From positions 812,795,069 to 812,859,068 of the forward strand of contig NC_081414.1 of assembly GCF_030272615.1 (NCBI RefSeq): a DNA stretch of 64,000 bases, written 5' to 3'. The notes beneath the pieces were generated by a model, which saw only the letters and a list, made by a program, of their open reading frames with translations, searched no databases and was not told the origin of the DNA. The stretch is from Cryptomeria japonica (taxonomy: Eukaryota > Streptophyta > Pinopsida > Cupressales > Cupressaceae). This document shows positions 19,615 to 30,395 of the stretch, piece after piece (within the stretch, counting starts at the first letter, position 1; every line of letters begins with the position of its first letter). A program made the translations under genes and the position numbers.

Positions 19615-22159
19615 AGGACAATCATAACTTCTACATGACATCGTACCTCTTCTATGCTATTGTTGGGATGAAGAAATGGCCAGGATTAAATGTTGAAGGC
19701 ATTTATGATGATTTGACCCAAATTTACAATTATCATCCACAATTGCAGTTGAGGGAAACTTATCATCACTTCAGGAGGATTAATGATGCTTTCACTATGT
19801 TGACAGTAAGAGAACTGTAGGGAATTATTCGACTCAGAATATCCTTAGAAGCAGCAGCATTGATTCAGAAATATGGTAGTTATTTTATACAGTTTCCAAA
19901 GTTCACATACATTCAGATAGGAGGTTATGAAGGCTTCCCTCTTATGTTACCAAGCTTTGTTGAAGATAAGTTGGTCCTCATTGAGGTATGCCGACACATT
20001 GCACAAGTCAACAAAATTTGCCGAAATAAAAGAAAGGGTATCATTTCTTTTCCCATTGGACTTGGTTATTATAGTTGTGAGAGCCATTCAGATGCTCAAA
20101 GTATCGAGAGGTCTACAGCAAATATTCACCTAAATGCTTATGAGATGAGATTTCCCTTTGATAGCAAAGGATATGCTACAGGAGAGTTAGAGCTAAGTGT
20201 CGGATTTGAACACTTTCCTGATATGGAAGATTTTTGGCAAGACTGCGAAGATGATTTTGAAGTGCGGAAAAGAGACTGGATGAGATTTTCTATTAAGAAG
20301 ATAATTGATAATAGAATTGAAATAAATGTAAATGGCATTGAAGATGATGAATCTGATTTGATCGATGGTTTTTACTTTGAAAGGATTCAGCTTCTTCCAC
20401 TTCCACCCATCAATTGGTCAATTTTAGAAATAAGGAGTATTCAAGAAAGATCAACTTATGTGGTTCGAAGGACTCTCGAATGGGTTAAAGGCAATAGGAT
20501 TGAGTCTATGACAACTAGACCTTCAAATAAAGCTAATTCCTCAAAGGATAAAAATGGGGCACGGGGAAGTTCTTCCATTCCAACTAATTCACAAAGATCT
20601 AATCCAGGGATGGGTTCACACTAAAATGTTTTCAAAGGAGGCGACGATGGAGAAGACCCAGAAAAAGGCAAGGATCTTGCCAAGGCATGTGAAGTCAACT
20701 CTGTCATTAAGAAGAAGAGATCAAAGACAAAGGGAAAAATAGTCAATCTTGTCCAAGAGCTTGAAGATGAATTAGAAATTGCTTCACCCCGACATCCTCC
20801 CAATATTGAAAATCAGCAATTTCCTTCCATCTCACCAACTATCATTATTTCTTCACCCCAACAGGATGATTTTGCTATTCATGAGGAAGTTGAAATAAAT
20901 GATACTCAAGCTGAAATTCAATCTCCACCATTCCCAAATAATTTAGCATCTTTAACCTCTGCATATGTGAACAATAAAGAAACATTACCATCATCCTCAT
21001 CATTTTGGTTACAACAGAGTTTGCAGAAAAAAAAAGAGAAATGTTCAGCTGGTAACTCCTAGTTTTGATGCAGTCGTAAATGTACTTCACAGGACAGCTG
21101 AATCCAAGAAAACCAAAGTCGCATCTAGATTTGGGCATTAATCCATCCTCAGGAAACTTATGTGTTGAAATAGCTCATCCCATTATTGAAAAGGATATAA
21201 ATGAAGCTAATGAGGCTGATTTTAGTATGACACAGTTGGATCTAGGTCCTACAACACATGAAGGAGTTGTTCATAATTTTCAAATTTCAGCAGCTATCCT
21301 TATCGATAAAGCAAATAAAGATAAGGAAACTAAGGATCAACTTAAGCAGCAAATTCAAGTTCTTTCATCCCACATCAAATCAATTGTGGATTCTTTAGAT
21401 ACACAATTGGAGTTGGCCTCAACTTCTACATTGGCACACGCTGGAGGAATTATTGAGAAAAAGGTGGTGGAAGATAATCAAATGAAGTCCGAAGCACAAG
21501 ATTATATTGAGAAGGCCAAAGAGATTCACATTAAGTTGGATGCACAGGAACAAGAAATTGCAGCAGAATTGAAGAATGCTAAAGAGCAAGAGATATCTTG
21601 GCAAGATACTTTACACAAATTCCAAAAGATGGCAAAAAGAGACATGAGTGTACTCATTGCTGAGAAGGTCTTCTCTCATAAAGAAGAAAATTAGTCCCAT
21701 ACATAGTGCAAAAGTATAAGTTGGAAAATGGAGAATATCAAGCAATGCTTGGATGAATATCAAAAACTCTTGATAGCTTGTGAACAAATAAAGATGAAGA
21801 TAAAAGAAGATACAATGAATATCATTGGTGATGTATCGGTAAAAGAGCAATTTCAGCAAATGGACAAGCAACTGCTCTTAATCAAGTTTCATGACAGAAT
21901 TAATTCTGAGTTAATAGATGTACAGGTGTCAGATGCAAATAAGATGAAGAGACTCAGTGTTGTTTCAGTTGCCTTAGAGGTTTGTGATATGTCTTCATAT
22001 TTTCAGGGTTTGGTCAATATTCAAGATAACCAAGCAACTGCCAACTAAAAATGGATAATGTGATCATTCCCAGGTACAAGTTCATGGTGGACGCGCTCAA
22101 ATCATACAAGTCATTCAAGGCCAAAGCACCAATTCAACAGAAGAAAATAATTAGTTAGC
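19506..22159 (+). pseudogene. U3-encoded ORF, C-terminal frame (5' LTR copy), broken
   Basis: The copy matching 40874-43573 in the 3' LTR. It is broken here by TAG at 19818 and TAA at 20622 (both CAA in the other copy), by single-base insertions near 21030 and 21130, and by a deletion of about 45 bases near 21480. Readable parts encode a globular region (FPKFTYIQIGGYEGFPLM, CRHIAQVNKICRNKRK), an acidic stretch (FPDMEDFWQDCEDDFE), a Ser/Asn-rich linker with a basic KKKRSKTKGK patch that could be a nuclear signal, and a C-terminal coiled-coil-like part. The upstream N-terminal frame lies directly before it. Confidence 0.65.
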
Positions 22160-22396
22160 ATTCTTTTTGGGATATCGAAAAGCAACACCATGTTCACATC
22201 TTTGTATATTTTATTTTGTTATGTGATACCTGGTTAGTCTTTAGTTTATTGCTGATTTTCCATAGCATAGAGTCAAGGTTAATAGGTTGACTATTTCTGC
22301 ACATAAATTTGCTAGTTATTAACTTTTTGTAATTTGTGCAGAAATGAGTTAGTTACTAACTCAAAATCAAGTTAGTTATGAGGTTATTGGTGAGAC

Positions 22397-22403
22397 TATA
22401 AAT
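22397..22403 (+). promoter_or_regulatory. TATA box of the 5' LTR promoter
   Basis: TATAAAT sits about 600 bases before the LTR end, after the U3 ORF, and is conserved at 43816-43822 in the other LTR. A start about 30 bases downstream would give an R/U5 of roughly 570 bases. This places the ORF upstream of the genomic RNA start, that is, in U3. Assignment is by motif and position only. Confidence 0.55.
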
Positions 22404-23005
22404 GCTAGAAACATAGATGAAAGAAGGACTTTTTGGATTTTATGATTTTGGGACAGCTGAAAATTTTGGATTGTATTATTTCATTATTTTTTAATACAAG
22501 GCAAATTGGGAGTGCTCCTATGATTGTTAAGTGTTCATTTGCTTGATGTTATGTGATTATTGTATGATATTGCAATAGCAAGCCTACAAATTACTTTCCC
22601 AGTTTCATGAAGACAATGGTCATATAACGTTACAAGTTTCTTTCGTATCTCGAAAATATATAAACGTTATGCAAATCAAATTTTTTGTATCACTCTCTCC
22701 TCATGCGTAGTCTAGAGTTGATAGTGACAAGTTTAAAAGTCAATGGAATCCAAGTGGCAATCGTATATTTGTTGTGAAGATTCCCTCTAAATCCATTTGT
22801 AGTTATTCTTTGTTTTCATTTGCAAGGTTAATTATTCTTAAAAATACAAATACCCCTATCATACGAGGGAGTTGCCCCTCTCAAATGCAGAGGAAGATCG
22901 TGCTCCACAAAATGATCTCTCCAACTGTTGGGAACTTTTTGTCACTCCTCTATTGGGCACATAGTAAATATTTTTAAGTGACAAATCTATTTACCAACAG
23001 ATTTT

Positions 23006-23024
23006 TGGCGACTCTACTGGGGAC
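23006..23024 (+). promoter_or_regulatory. Primer binding site, tRNA-Arg type
   Basis: TGGCGACTCTACTGGGGAC begins six bases inside the 5' LTR. From memory it pairs with the 3' end of a plant tRNA-Arg with about two mismatches. tRNA-Arg priming is described for Ogre elements. It fixes the element's orientation as plus strand. Confidence 0.75.
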
Positions 23025-23078
23025 CGAAACAAGAAGACAGTCGCCTTGATATTTTCTTTCTTTTTGCCATGAAGAAAG

Positions 23079-24893
23079 ATGGTTTATCCGCATGAAGATG
23101 TGTTTCCTGTACTGCAACCAAATCTTAATTGGGTTCAAGATGAGCAAGAAAATATAGTGTCATAGCTAGATACTTTAGCCTGGAGACATAGAAGAAATCG
23201 GGCTGAATATGAGAGAGTGAGTTTAATTCTTGAAGAAAAACAAAGACAAGCTAGAAATCTAGTGGTGGTGTTTGAAAGAATAGTGGAAAGATTTACTCCT
23301 ATGTTCTTAGGAATAAACCCAGTTGTTGAATTTAATCAGCCTCAAGTTCAAAGATAACCCAAGAGATAAGACATTGTGTTTTGTGACTGGTTTTGGTTCT
23401 GACTCATCATAACCCACCTGTCCTACAACCAAATCTAAATCAGGTGCAAGTTGAACAAGAAGATGTGATATTACAGTTCAATAGGCTCGTGTGGAAGAGT
23501 CGCAAAAGTGATCAAGAATATCAGCAAGTACATCAAGTGTTGGTTGAAGAAGGAAAGTTTGGTGACCCTCTCAGGAGAGCACCTATTGGGCAAGAGGTGA
23601 TCGTCATTGAAAGAATCGTTGTAATTCCAAGGCGCAATAGGCAAAATTTTTAGCACCTACAAGATCAGCTAGAGCAAAATAACTAATAAGCACACTGGCA
23701 AGCAAAAGATATACCAGACGTGATAGGAGTAAGGGTATTTTTTATCCTGATTTTGCTAAACTAGATAAAATAAATTTTTCAACACCTTTCATATCTCATA
23801 AAAAGAAAGCTAAGTCTACTAGTAGACCTTCTTCTCCAAAGAAAGAAAATATATATTCGCCATCTTTTCAATCTTTAACCTTACTTCCTCCTTTTGTTAT
23901 CAATTTTATACCACCAATCATGCAACAAAATCCTCCACCCATTCCCTGGGGCGCTGCCATAGATCCTTTAGCTTTGGGAAATCAGTTACATGACTTCCCA
24001 ACTGGCTCAAGAAAGCATCTTCCAAAATTTTTCAGGAGATGGAAAAGTTTCTGCAGAAGATCACATCAGTGCTTTCTTTACCGCATGTGCAATCCTTGGA
24101 GTTCAATATGAAGATGTCTCTGTTTGACTCTTTATTGAAACTCTTATCGACGCCGCAGCCGAATGGTTTAATCAGCTCTCAGCAAGTTCTATCCATAATT
24201 GGGTGACTCTAATAGAAAAATTTGAAGACAGGTTCAAAACTGTCGATGATGGACACTTGCTTCTGGCACAGTTGACTCAGATGGAGAAAGAAGTGCATGA
24301 ACCTATGAGAGAATTTTTGGCACGATTCAACAAACTTGTCAATAGACTTGCGATTGATAAAAGACCCACAGAGGAAAATCAAAAGTGTTTCTTTATTAAT
24401 GCACAACCTCCTGATATATGTTTCCAAATAAGGCAAGGACGAGCTGCTGATCTTGCAGCAGCACAAAGGGTAGCTATTGAGGTCGAAGATGACCAATTAA
24501 GTGCAGGAAAATGGAACAAGGAATTGCAGAAAGGAAAGACGCAAGCCAACTCTGCAACCACTGATCCAATGGTTCAAAAGTTGGCCAATGATTTGCTCTA
24601 GCTGAGGAAACAGTTGCCATAGAATCCACCACCTTTATATCGGGATATTCCTAGGAGAAATTATCTTCCTTATCAACAAAATCGGCAACCAAAGCTTCCT
24701 GACCCCACACCAAGGTTGGCCATTGAACACCCATCCACAAGTAATCGCCAAACTACTGTGATGTGTGACTTTCACCTCACAACAGATCATGATGGAAGTT
24801 CATGCCCTGAAATGACTCGGTATATGCAGATGAATCTGACCAGTGAGAAGATTGAAGAATATATTGAAGATAAAATTGATTATTAGTTTGGTT
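23079..24893 (+). pseudogene. gag of the giant element, decayed
   Basis: The reading frame starts near ATG 23079 and is broken by several stops and at least one frameshift near 24030. The N-terminal part is a tandem duplication: words such as VLQPNLN and EQE occur at about 23107 and again 310 bases later. The capsid-like gag core is readable at 24203-24601 (VTLIEKFEDRF, LLAQLTQMEKE, PMREFLARFNKLV, RAADLAAAQRVAIEVED). A knuckle-like motif (CDFHLTTDHDGSSCPEM) follows at about 24764-24815. The protein would form the particle shell and bind RNA. It is now non-functional. Confidence 0.8.
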
Positions 24894-25735
24894 CATCTAC
24901 AATTAACTTTTTAGAATATGAGTCTGGTGAGGAAGATGAGAAAGAGAGTGACATCAACAATCATTCTTGTAATGTCTTTACGAAGAATTGGTGCCAGAAA
25001 CTGGAGGAAAAAGCTAAAACTGCTACTAAAGATAAAGAAGCGGAAGATATTCTTAAGCGGATCTTATCTAGGAAGCAAAACAAAGAAGAGCCAGGATCGT
25101 CAAGCAAAGCTGACAAAGCTTTTGAACATAGGGAACCTTCCCTTGAAGATTCTTTTGATTTTCTAGAACATTGTAAAAAGACCAAGGTGCAAATTTCTCA
25201 GTTTGAGTATCTCAAGAAGAATCCACAGCAATTGGATAAACTGGTGCATTTTATTAAAAAGGATCTTAAGCAATCTGATTCTGATATACACCAAGAATCA
25301 GGTAAGAACTTTGATGATGATGATCAAGAGGAATCTATTGTAAAGGAATCATCACTTGCAGCTACTTCCTTTTCTGATAAGCCTGATCCTTTCTATATAT
25401 CTTTGTATATAACCGGTTGTAAGTTAAGTAATTGTATCATTGATTTCGATGCATCTGATAATGTAATGTCTTCCCAAGTTGCACATGCATTAGGTTTATC
25501 CTTGAACAAACCAACCGGTAAAGTATTTTCAATGGAGTCTAAACAAGTCCCTCTTGTCGGACAAATCAAAGATGCCCCAAGTTGCCTTAGCTGCTCACCC
25601 CCAAAAGAAGTTGAAACTTAGCATTTTGGTTGCTGATATCCTAGCTAGTTATGGAATGCTCTGAAGTCATAGTTTTTGCAAAGATTTAGGTGGTGAAATT
25701 CAGCTAGGTTGGTCCCATGCTTTGATACCTCTAGG
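24894..25735 (+). pseudogene. Aspartic protease region of the giant element, active site lost
   Basis: A charged linker (readable in two frames at 24918-25166 and 25187-25380) leads into a retropepsin-like domain at 25385-25570: PFYISLYITGCKLSNCIID, then SDNVMSSQVAHALGL, then SKQVPLVGQIKDA. The catalytic triad, normally Asp-Ser/Thr-Gly, reads Asp-Phe-Asp. A frameshift at about 25575 breaks the frame. Downstream to 25735 the translated sequence continues toward the extra RNase H. It would have cut the polyprotein. Confidence 0.75.
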
Positions 25736-26342
25736 TAGCAAGAAAGTCAGGTTAGATCCAGAGCCTAAAGAAAAATATATTGTCCTTAAAACTGATGACC
25801 CAAGGGAAGAGATATTATATGTTGAGACTGGTCCGGGTACTTATATGATGTCATCAAAAGGAGAGAATGTCCCTAAAATCCTAGCTCCTGGTATATCTTC
25901 TAAACTTTGGAAGATGCAATTTGATGGAAGTTCCTCATCTTCCAGCTCAAGTGCAGGAGTGGTGATGATTTCCCCATCAGATGAAAAATTTCCTAAAGCT
26001 TATAAACTAGAATTTGATACCACAAATAATACTATGGAGTACGAGGCTCTCCTTTTAGGGTTGGAGTTTGCTAAGGAGAAAGGTGTCAAGAAGTTGCAGG
26101 TCATAGGAGATGCTGAGTTGATAGTGAATCAAGTAAAGAATAAATACTTGAGCAAGAACAAGAGGCTAAGATCATATCGAAATAAAGTGTGGGATGAGAT
26201 CGAAGGTTTTTATGCTTTTTCCATACAAGCCATTCCAAGAGAGAAAAATACAAAGGCAGATTCTCTTGCTATCTCGGCTTCATTGTTACTTCCTCATCTT
26301 GAATTTGATAGGAGTTTCTATGTTGTAGAGATGATCTATTGA
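25736..26342 (+). pseudogene. Additional RNase H domain between protease and reverse transcriptase
   Basis: The open frame 25722-26342 (206 codons) encodes an RNase H fold of the archaeal-like type known as an extra domain in the Tat/Ogre lineage. Numbered from 25722, all four catalytic acids are visible: Asp68 (MQFDGSS), Glu106 (TMEYEALLLGL), Asp130 (VIGDAELIV) and Asp180 (NTKADSLA). It is the least damaged enzyme domain in this copy. It lies before the reverse transcriptase, whereas the arrangement I recall for angiosperm Tat elements is after the ordinary RNase H. Marked as pseudogene because it is part of a broken polyprotein. Confidence 0.75.
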
Positions 26343-26863
26343 CCTAGTGTGCCAGACAATAATCAGAATTGGCAAGTCTTCGATGATGATAAATATATCA
26401 TTTCATTCTTGGAAAGGAGGGAAACTTTTTCCAATTTGTCTTTTGATGGGAACTCACCTTTGACTAGTCAACAAACTACTAAAGAAGAGGAGAAGGAACC
26501 TGAAATTATGCAGCTTAAAGGTAATACCATTCCCAAAGGCTTGGTTTCTCTCAAGAGTTTGTTTAATAAACATGATTAATTTGTGAAGAAGAAAAGTGAA
26601 CACAAGTCCTTGAGATCTTCAGAAGTTGAGAAGATAGACATAGGTTTCGAAAATGATCCCAAAGTGGTTTTGCTCGTGAAATGCCTTACACGAGAGGAGA
26701 GAAAGGTATTCATTGATCTACTCACAAGGTACATTGATGTTTTTGCATGGTGCTATGACGACTTCAAAGAATTTATGAATGGTGAGTTCAAGCATCAAAT
26801 TTCCCTCAAACCTATTTCAATTTCATTCAGGCAAAAGAAGAGGCAATTCAACCCGAAGATAGC
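26343..26863 (+). pseudogene. Reverse transcriptase, upstream part, cut by the nested element
   Basis: Two open pieces (26349-26579 and 26583-26863), separated by one stop codon at 26577, encode the connector and first part of the gypsy reverse transcriptase: QLKGNTIPKGLVSLKSLF, LTREERKVFIDLLTRYIDVFAW, then the KHQISLKP segment. The frame ends where the element at 26864-35241 is inserted. It continues in the same frame at 35247, with no base lost, once the insertion and one target copy are disregarded. Confidence 0.85.
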
Positions 26864-28518
26864 TGTGTAGGGGAAAAAGCGAGACTAGGTTAACATGCCC
26901 TAATCCTACCTTTTGACACACATTACGGAATACGAAAGAGCCTAGAGGTATCACACAATTGGCTACTTCTTTTTGTGAAAGAGAGAGCCACGGGCTACCT
27001 ATTAGGATTTCTATTCCTTTGTTGAAATTGAAAGACAAAATGATGCAAGTTCAAGTCCTAATCCCAAAATGTATGTACAAATGAATAACAAGATTACATA
27101 ATTGAGATTAAACAATGAACAGCTGTAAATACAAGGGCAAAATAAGAATGCAGATGCGTACCCAGAGTCAAAATCTGATTCAAAATGTTTGGGACAGGGG
27201 CGCGGGCACCACTGTCCTGATACAGTGCCGGAAACTGCACCTGAAATTGCTGTTTTGCACTCTGGAAAACTGTCGAAAATGTCAAAAAATGTTGTCTGTC
27301 AGGAGGACCAGGGCGCCCAGCGCCTCTGTCCCAAGGACCAGGGCACCCAGGGCCCCTGTCTTGGCAGGACCAGGGTGCCCAGCGCCCCTGTCCAGGTCTT
27401 TTGCTCTGCAATTTGATGTGGAATGCTGTCTCGACCTGCTTTTCCCAGATCTGTCTCCTACGGCATCGTCCGAGTCCCGAAACGTGCACTTATATCTGAA
27501 AAGGGTATGGGCGGCTATATAGGGTTTTGCCTTAGTCAAACCCCCACTTCGGTGATTTCCACCTCCGTGAATAGCCAAGTTGCATTGTAAAATGTATTGT
27601 GTGTGCAGACCTAGTGTGTGTGCAAGGTCCTAAAATGCAAACAAGCAAACTAGAGCAATCTAGAAAGTAAACCCTAATTGCTTGTAAATGACGATGTAAA
27701 TGCTCTAAATCAAGATGCAAAGTGATCTAAAGCATGAATAAAGGATATATTGAAGCTTATGCAAAGACATGAAAACAACATGAAATCATACCCAACCCTA
27801 GCCAATCTTCAGTCGAAAATCTCCTATTGTTCTTCAATGCCTTCCAAGCCCTAAGTGGATGAATGAATTTGATAAGTTCTTGATAGAGGGATGTTGGATG
27901 TTGTTGAAGTCTTCAAAGATCTGCTCTTTCGCTGCATATGAGGTTCCTGAAAACAAAAATCGGATCCTCTCAAATGAAGAAAGAGAGCTCTTATATATGA
28001 AAACCCTAGATCATAATTTCATCTTTTGGCCGACCTAGAGATTAAATATCCCGCCAATTTCTTGGGGTTAAGCTTTATTTTATGATTGGATCGCGCTCCT
28101 AAAATTTCAGGAAAAATGTCCGGGACCATGTGCACTCCGGGCGCCATGGTCCCGACAACTTTTCACCAAATTTTTAGGGCCGTCGGATATAATGATTTTA
28201 GAGAGAATCCCGAAGTTACAAGTGATTTCGGGATGTTTTGACCCCCAAAATCAAGCCCCCAAGTTCAAAATAGGACCTAATTAGGGTTTTTGATTAAATG
28301 ATGTATTGGAGGAATAAAATGGAAAGGGCACACTTTAATGAAAGGGCCCAACTTTATGATATGGGAGATGATAAAATAGAACCTTAGACCTAATTAATTT
28401 AATTAATTAAGTGCTAAAGGGGAAATGTAATGCAAAATGCAAAATGCGCCAAGGCGGGTGCTAAACTAGGTGTGAAATTGTACCACCCTAGCAAGTGCGT
28501 ACAATTTACGATGCTACA
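26864..28518 (-). repeat. 3' LTR of the nested element (left copy)
   Basis: A 1655-base LTR. It contains GC-rich inverted-repeat modules at about 27186-27216 (one), 27300-27392 (three in tandem) and 28117-28157 (one), set in otherwise AT-rich sequence. Open frames through the GC-rich part on both strands are by-products of that composition. Confidence 0.93.
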
Positions 28519-28536
28519 TTTAGCCCCCACTTTAGC
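28519..28536 (-). promoter_or_regulatory. Polypurine tract of the nested element
   Basis: On the minus strand GCTAAAGTGGGGGCTAAA precedes the LTR. It is identical to the tract at 3959-3976 of the TR-GAG element, including the flanking LTR end. Confidence 0.8.
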
Positions 28537-30395
28537 GGTCATATGAACACTACATGCATATGCAAGCTAAAGTACAGAAAAATAAACATTATTTGAAAAA
28601 GGATATATCCATAAGTCTGTCGAACGAAGCCCCCAGCAGTATCTGCAGTACACAGTTAGGAACCGCACCCTACAAAACCACATGTTAGATCACAAAATCA
28701 CCTAATTATTACTAAGGAAGGTGATGAAAATTCGAGGGTAGCTATATGCCCCCCCCTGTTTCGGCTTGCTAATTTTAGTGAGTTGAAACAGGGTATCATG
28801 TTTACCACTTCGAATTGTTAAAGAATATTGATGACAAATGCTCACAAGAAGATTTGATATGAGATCAAAAACTAATGGAGAATCCTTTGGTAAGAGAGAG
28901 GACTAAATCTCAGTTCCAACACAGCAAAGAGTGTGAGGATTTGAGAGTTCTCTAACACAAGATGAAGGATGTAAATGGAAACAAAATGCAAAGAGAAGAA
29001 AAGAAAGGAAAAAAAAGCATGAATACACACATTGGTGATCCATGAGAAGAATAGTGAGAGAGAAAACATGGACTTCTCGCCCCTAGATCTTGTCTAGGTG
29101 ATCCATGGGAAAAAGGACATGGAAAACTAGCCCCTAGAGTCTGTCTAGGTGATCCATGTAAGGGAGGAGAGTGAGAAAGTCTAGCCTTATGCCGCTAGTT
29201 CCACTCAACCTCGTGCATGTGTGTGTAAGTGAGGTTAGAAGCACCTCATAGGAGTCTATGCCCGAGTATGCTACAACCTGTATATGTATAGTACAAAAGC
29301 ATGACATCTCGCTCTAAGAGTCTATGCTCTAGTTCCGAGAATAATCACCTTGCATAAAAGAAAAAAAAAATGGAGACATCTCGCTCTAAGAGTCTGTGCT
29401 CTGGTTCCGAGAATGACCCATTGCTCAAAAAGTGTAATGTTTATGTCATAAGCAAAGTAGAACAAGGATACCTACCTTCATCACAAAAGAAGATACCCCA
29501 AAAATGCAACAATGTCATAGATCCAAGCAAGAGAGTTTTGCACTCTTTAGGCAAGGATAAGATAGTTGAAAAGGGATATCTTGTAATATGTGTAAAGGAG
29601 ATCCTTAGAGGAGAAGAGATCTTTGTACAAAAGACACCTATCCTCGAGAGGAATTGTTTTAGACAAATATAACACCTTCTAGAATATGACAAAGAAGAGA
29701 ATAAGAATGTGATACTTCCTTCTTTTACTAGGTGAAAGTGATTCTTAATGAAGGATGACGCTCCTTTTAACCCAATTGGGAGAGTGAATTCATTATAGAT
29801 GTATTTTACCAAGTGCAAAAGAGGTTGTAGTCAAGGACTTACACCTCTTGTAAGAGAGAATCCTTTAACAAACAACAACAAATGCATACAAGTAATAAAG
29901 TCCACACCATCCACGAAATAGGAAAAAGTGGATCCTTAGATGAAAATAAGGAAAGATCATTGCCTCCCAAGGATAAGGACAATGAGAAGGACTTACACAA
30001 TCTTCTAGGGAGAGACATAAGCAAAATTTACTACATACTCACATGAGTTCATGCAAGCAAGACATTAGTGTATGTAAAATGCTCCTCACAAGAAGTGGGT
30101 AGGATAAGAAAGAGAATACACATCTTCTCCCATATCTAGGAAAAGAGGATTCTAAAGAAAAGATGATCAATATTTCCACACTATTACCCCAAAGGGAAAT
30201 TTTAATCATAAAAAGAAGAGATGTATGAAATCACTCTTGTCCCCATAGGAACAAGAGATAACATATAAATTAGGCTATTATGTTGCTTCAAAAATATGAT
30301 TGCACTTGAAATTGTACCATCATGAATGACAATGAGCCCCCAGTAAATGAGCTACCAATGCCACATAATGATGAGCAACATAACAGCCATTAATG
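28537..30395. other. Non-coding interior of the nested element
   Basis: About 1.9 kb with no recognised domain. A roughly 60-70-base phrase around ATCTCGCTCTAAGAGTCT occurs twice (29300-29345 and 29374-29416), and CTAGGTGATCCATG-like words recur at 29030-29170, pointing to local tandem duplication. A plus-strand open frame at 29370-29672 has no motif support. Confidence 0.6.

Larger units (their letters stand above)
16556..22999 (+). repeat. 5' LTR (6.4 kb) of the giant element
   Basis: A 6444-base LTR with TGTTG...CAACA termini. In order it holds a tandem hairpin array (17158-17455), a field of degenerate repeats (17890-18330), a long U3 ORF (18982-22159), a TATA box (22397) and about 0.6 kb of R/U5. 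Most LTRs are shorter than 2 kb and non-coding; this one is several times longer because U3 carries the ORF. Confidence 0.92.

Noticed and set aside
27094..27578. Overlapping frames on both strands in the GC-rich part of the LTRs (also 33802-34286)
   Set aside because: They depend on the GC-rich module sequence, which lacks stops in several frames. They occur in both LTRs and show no domain.
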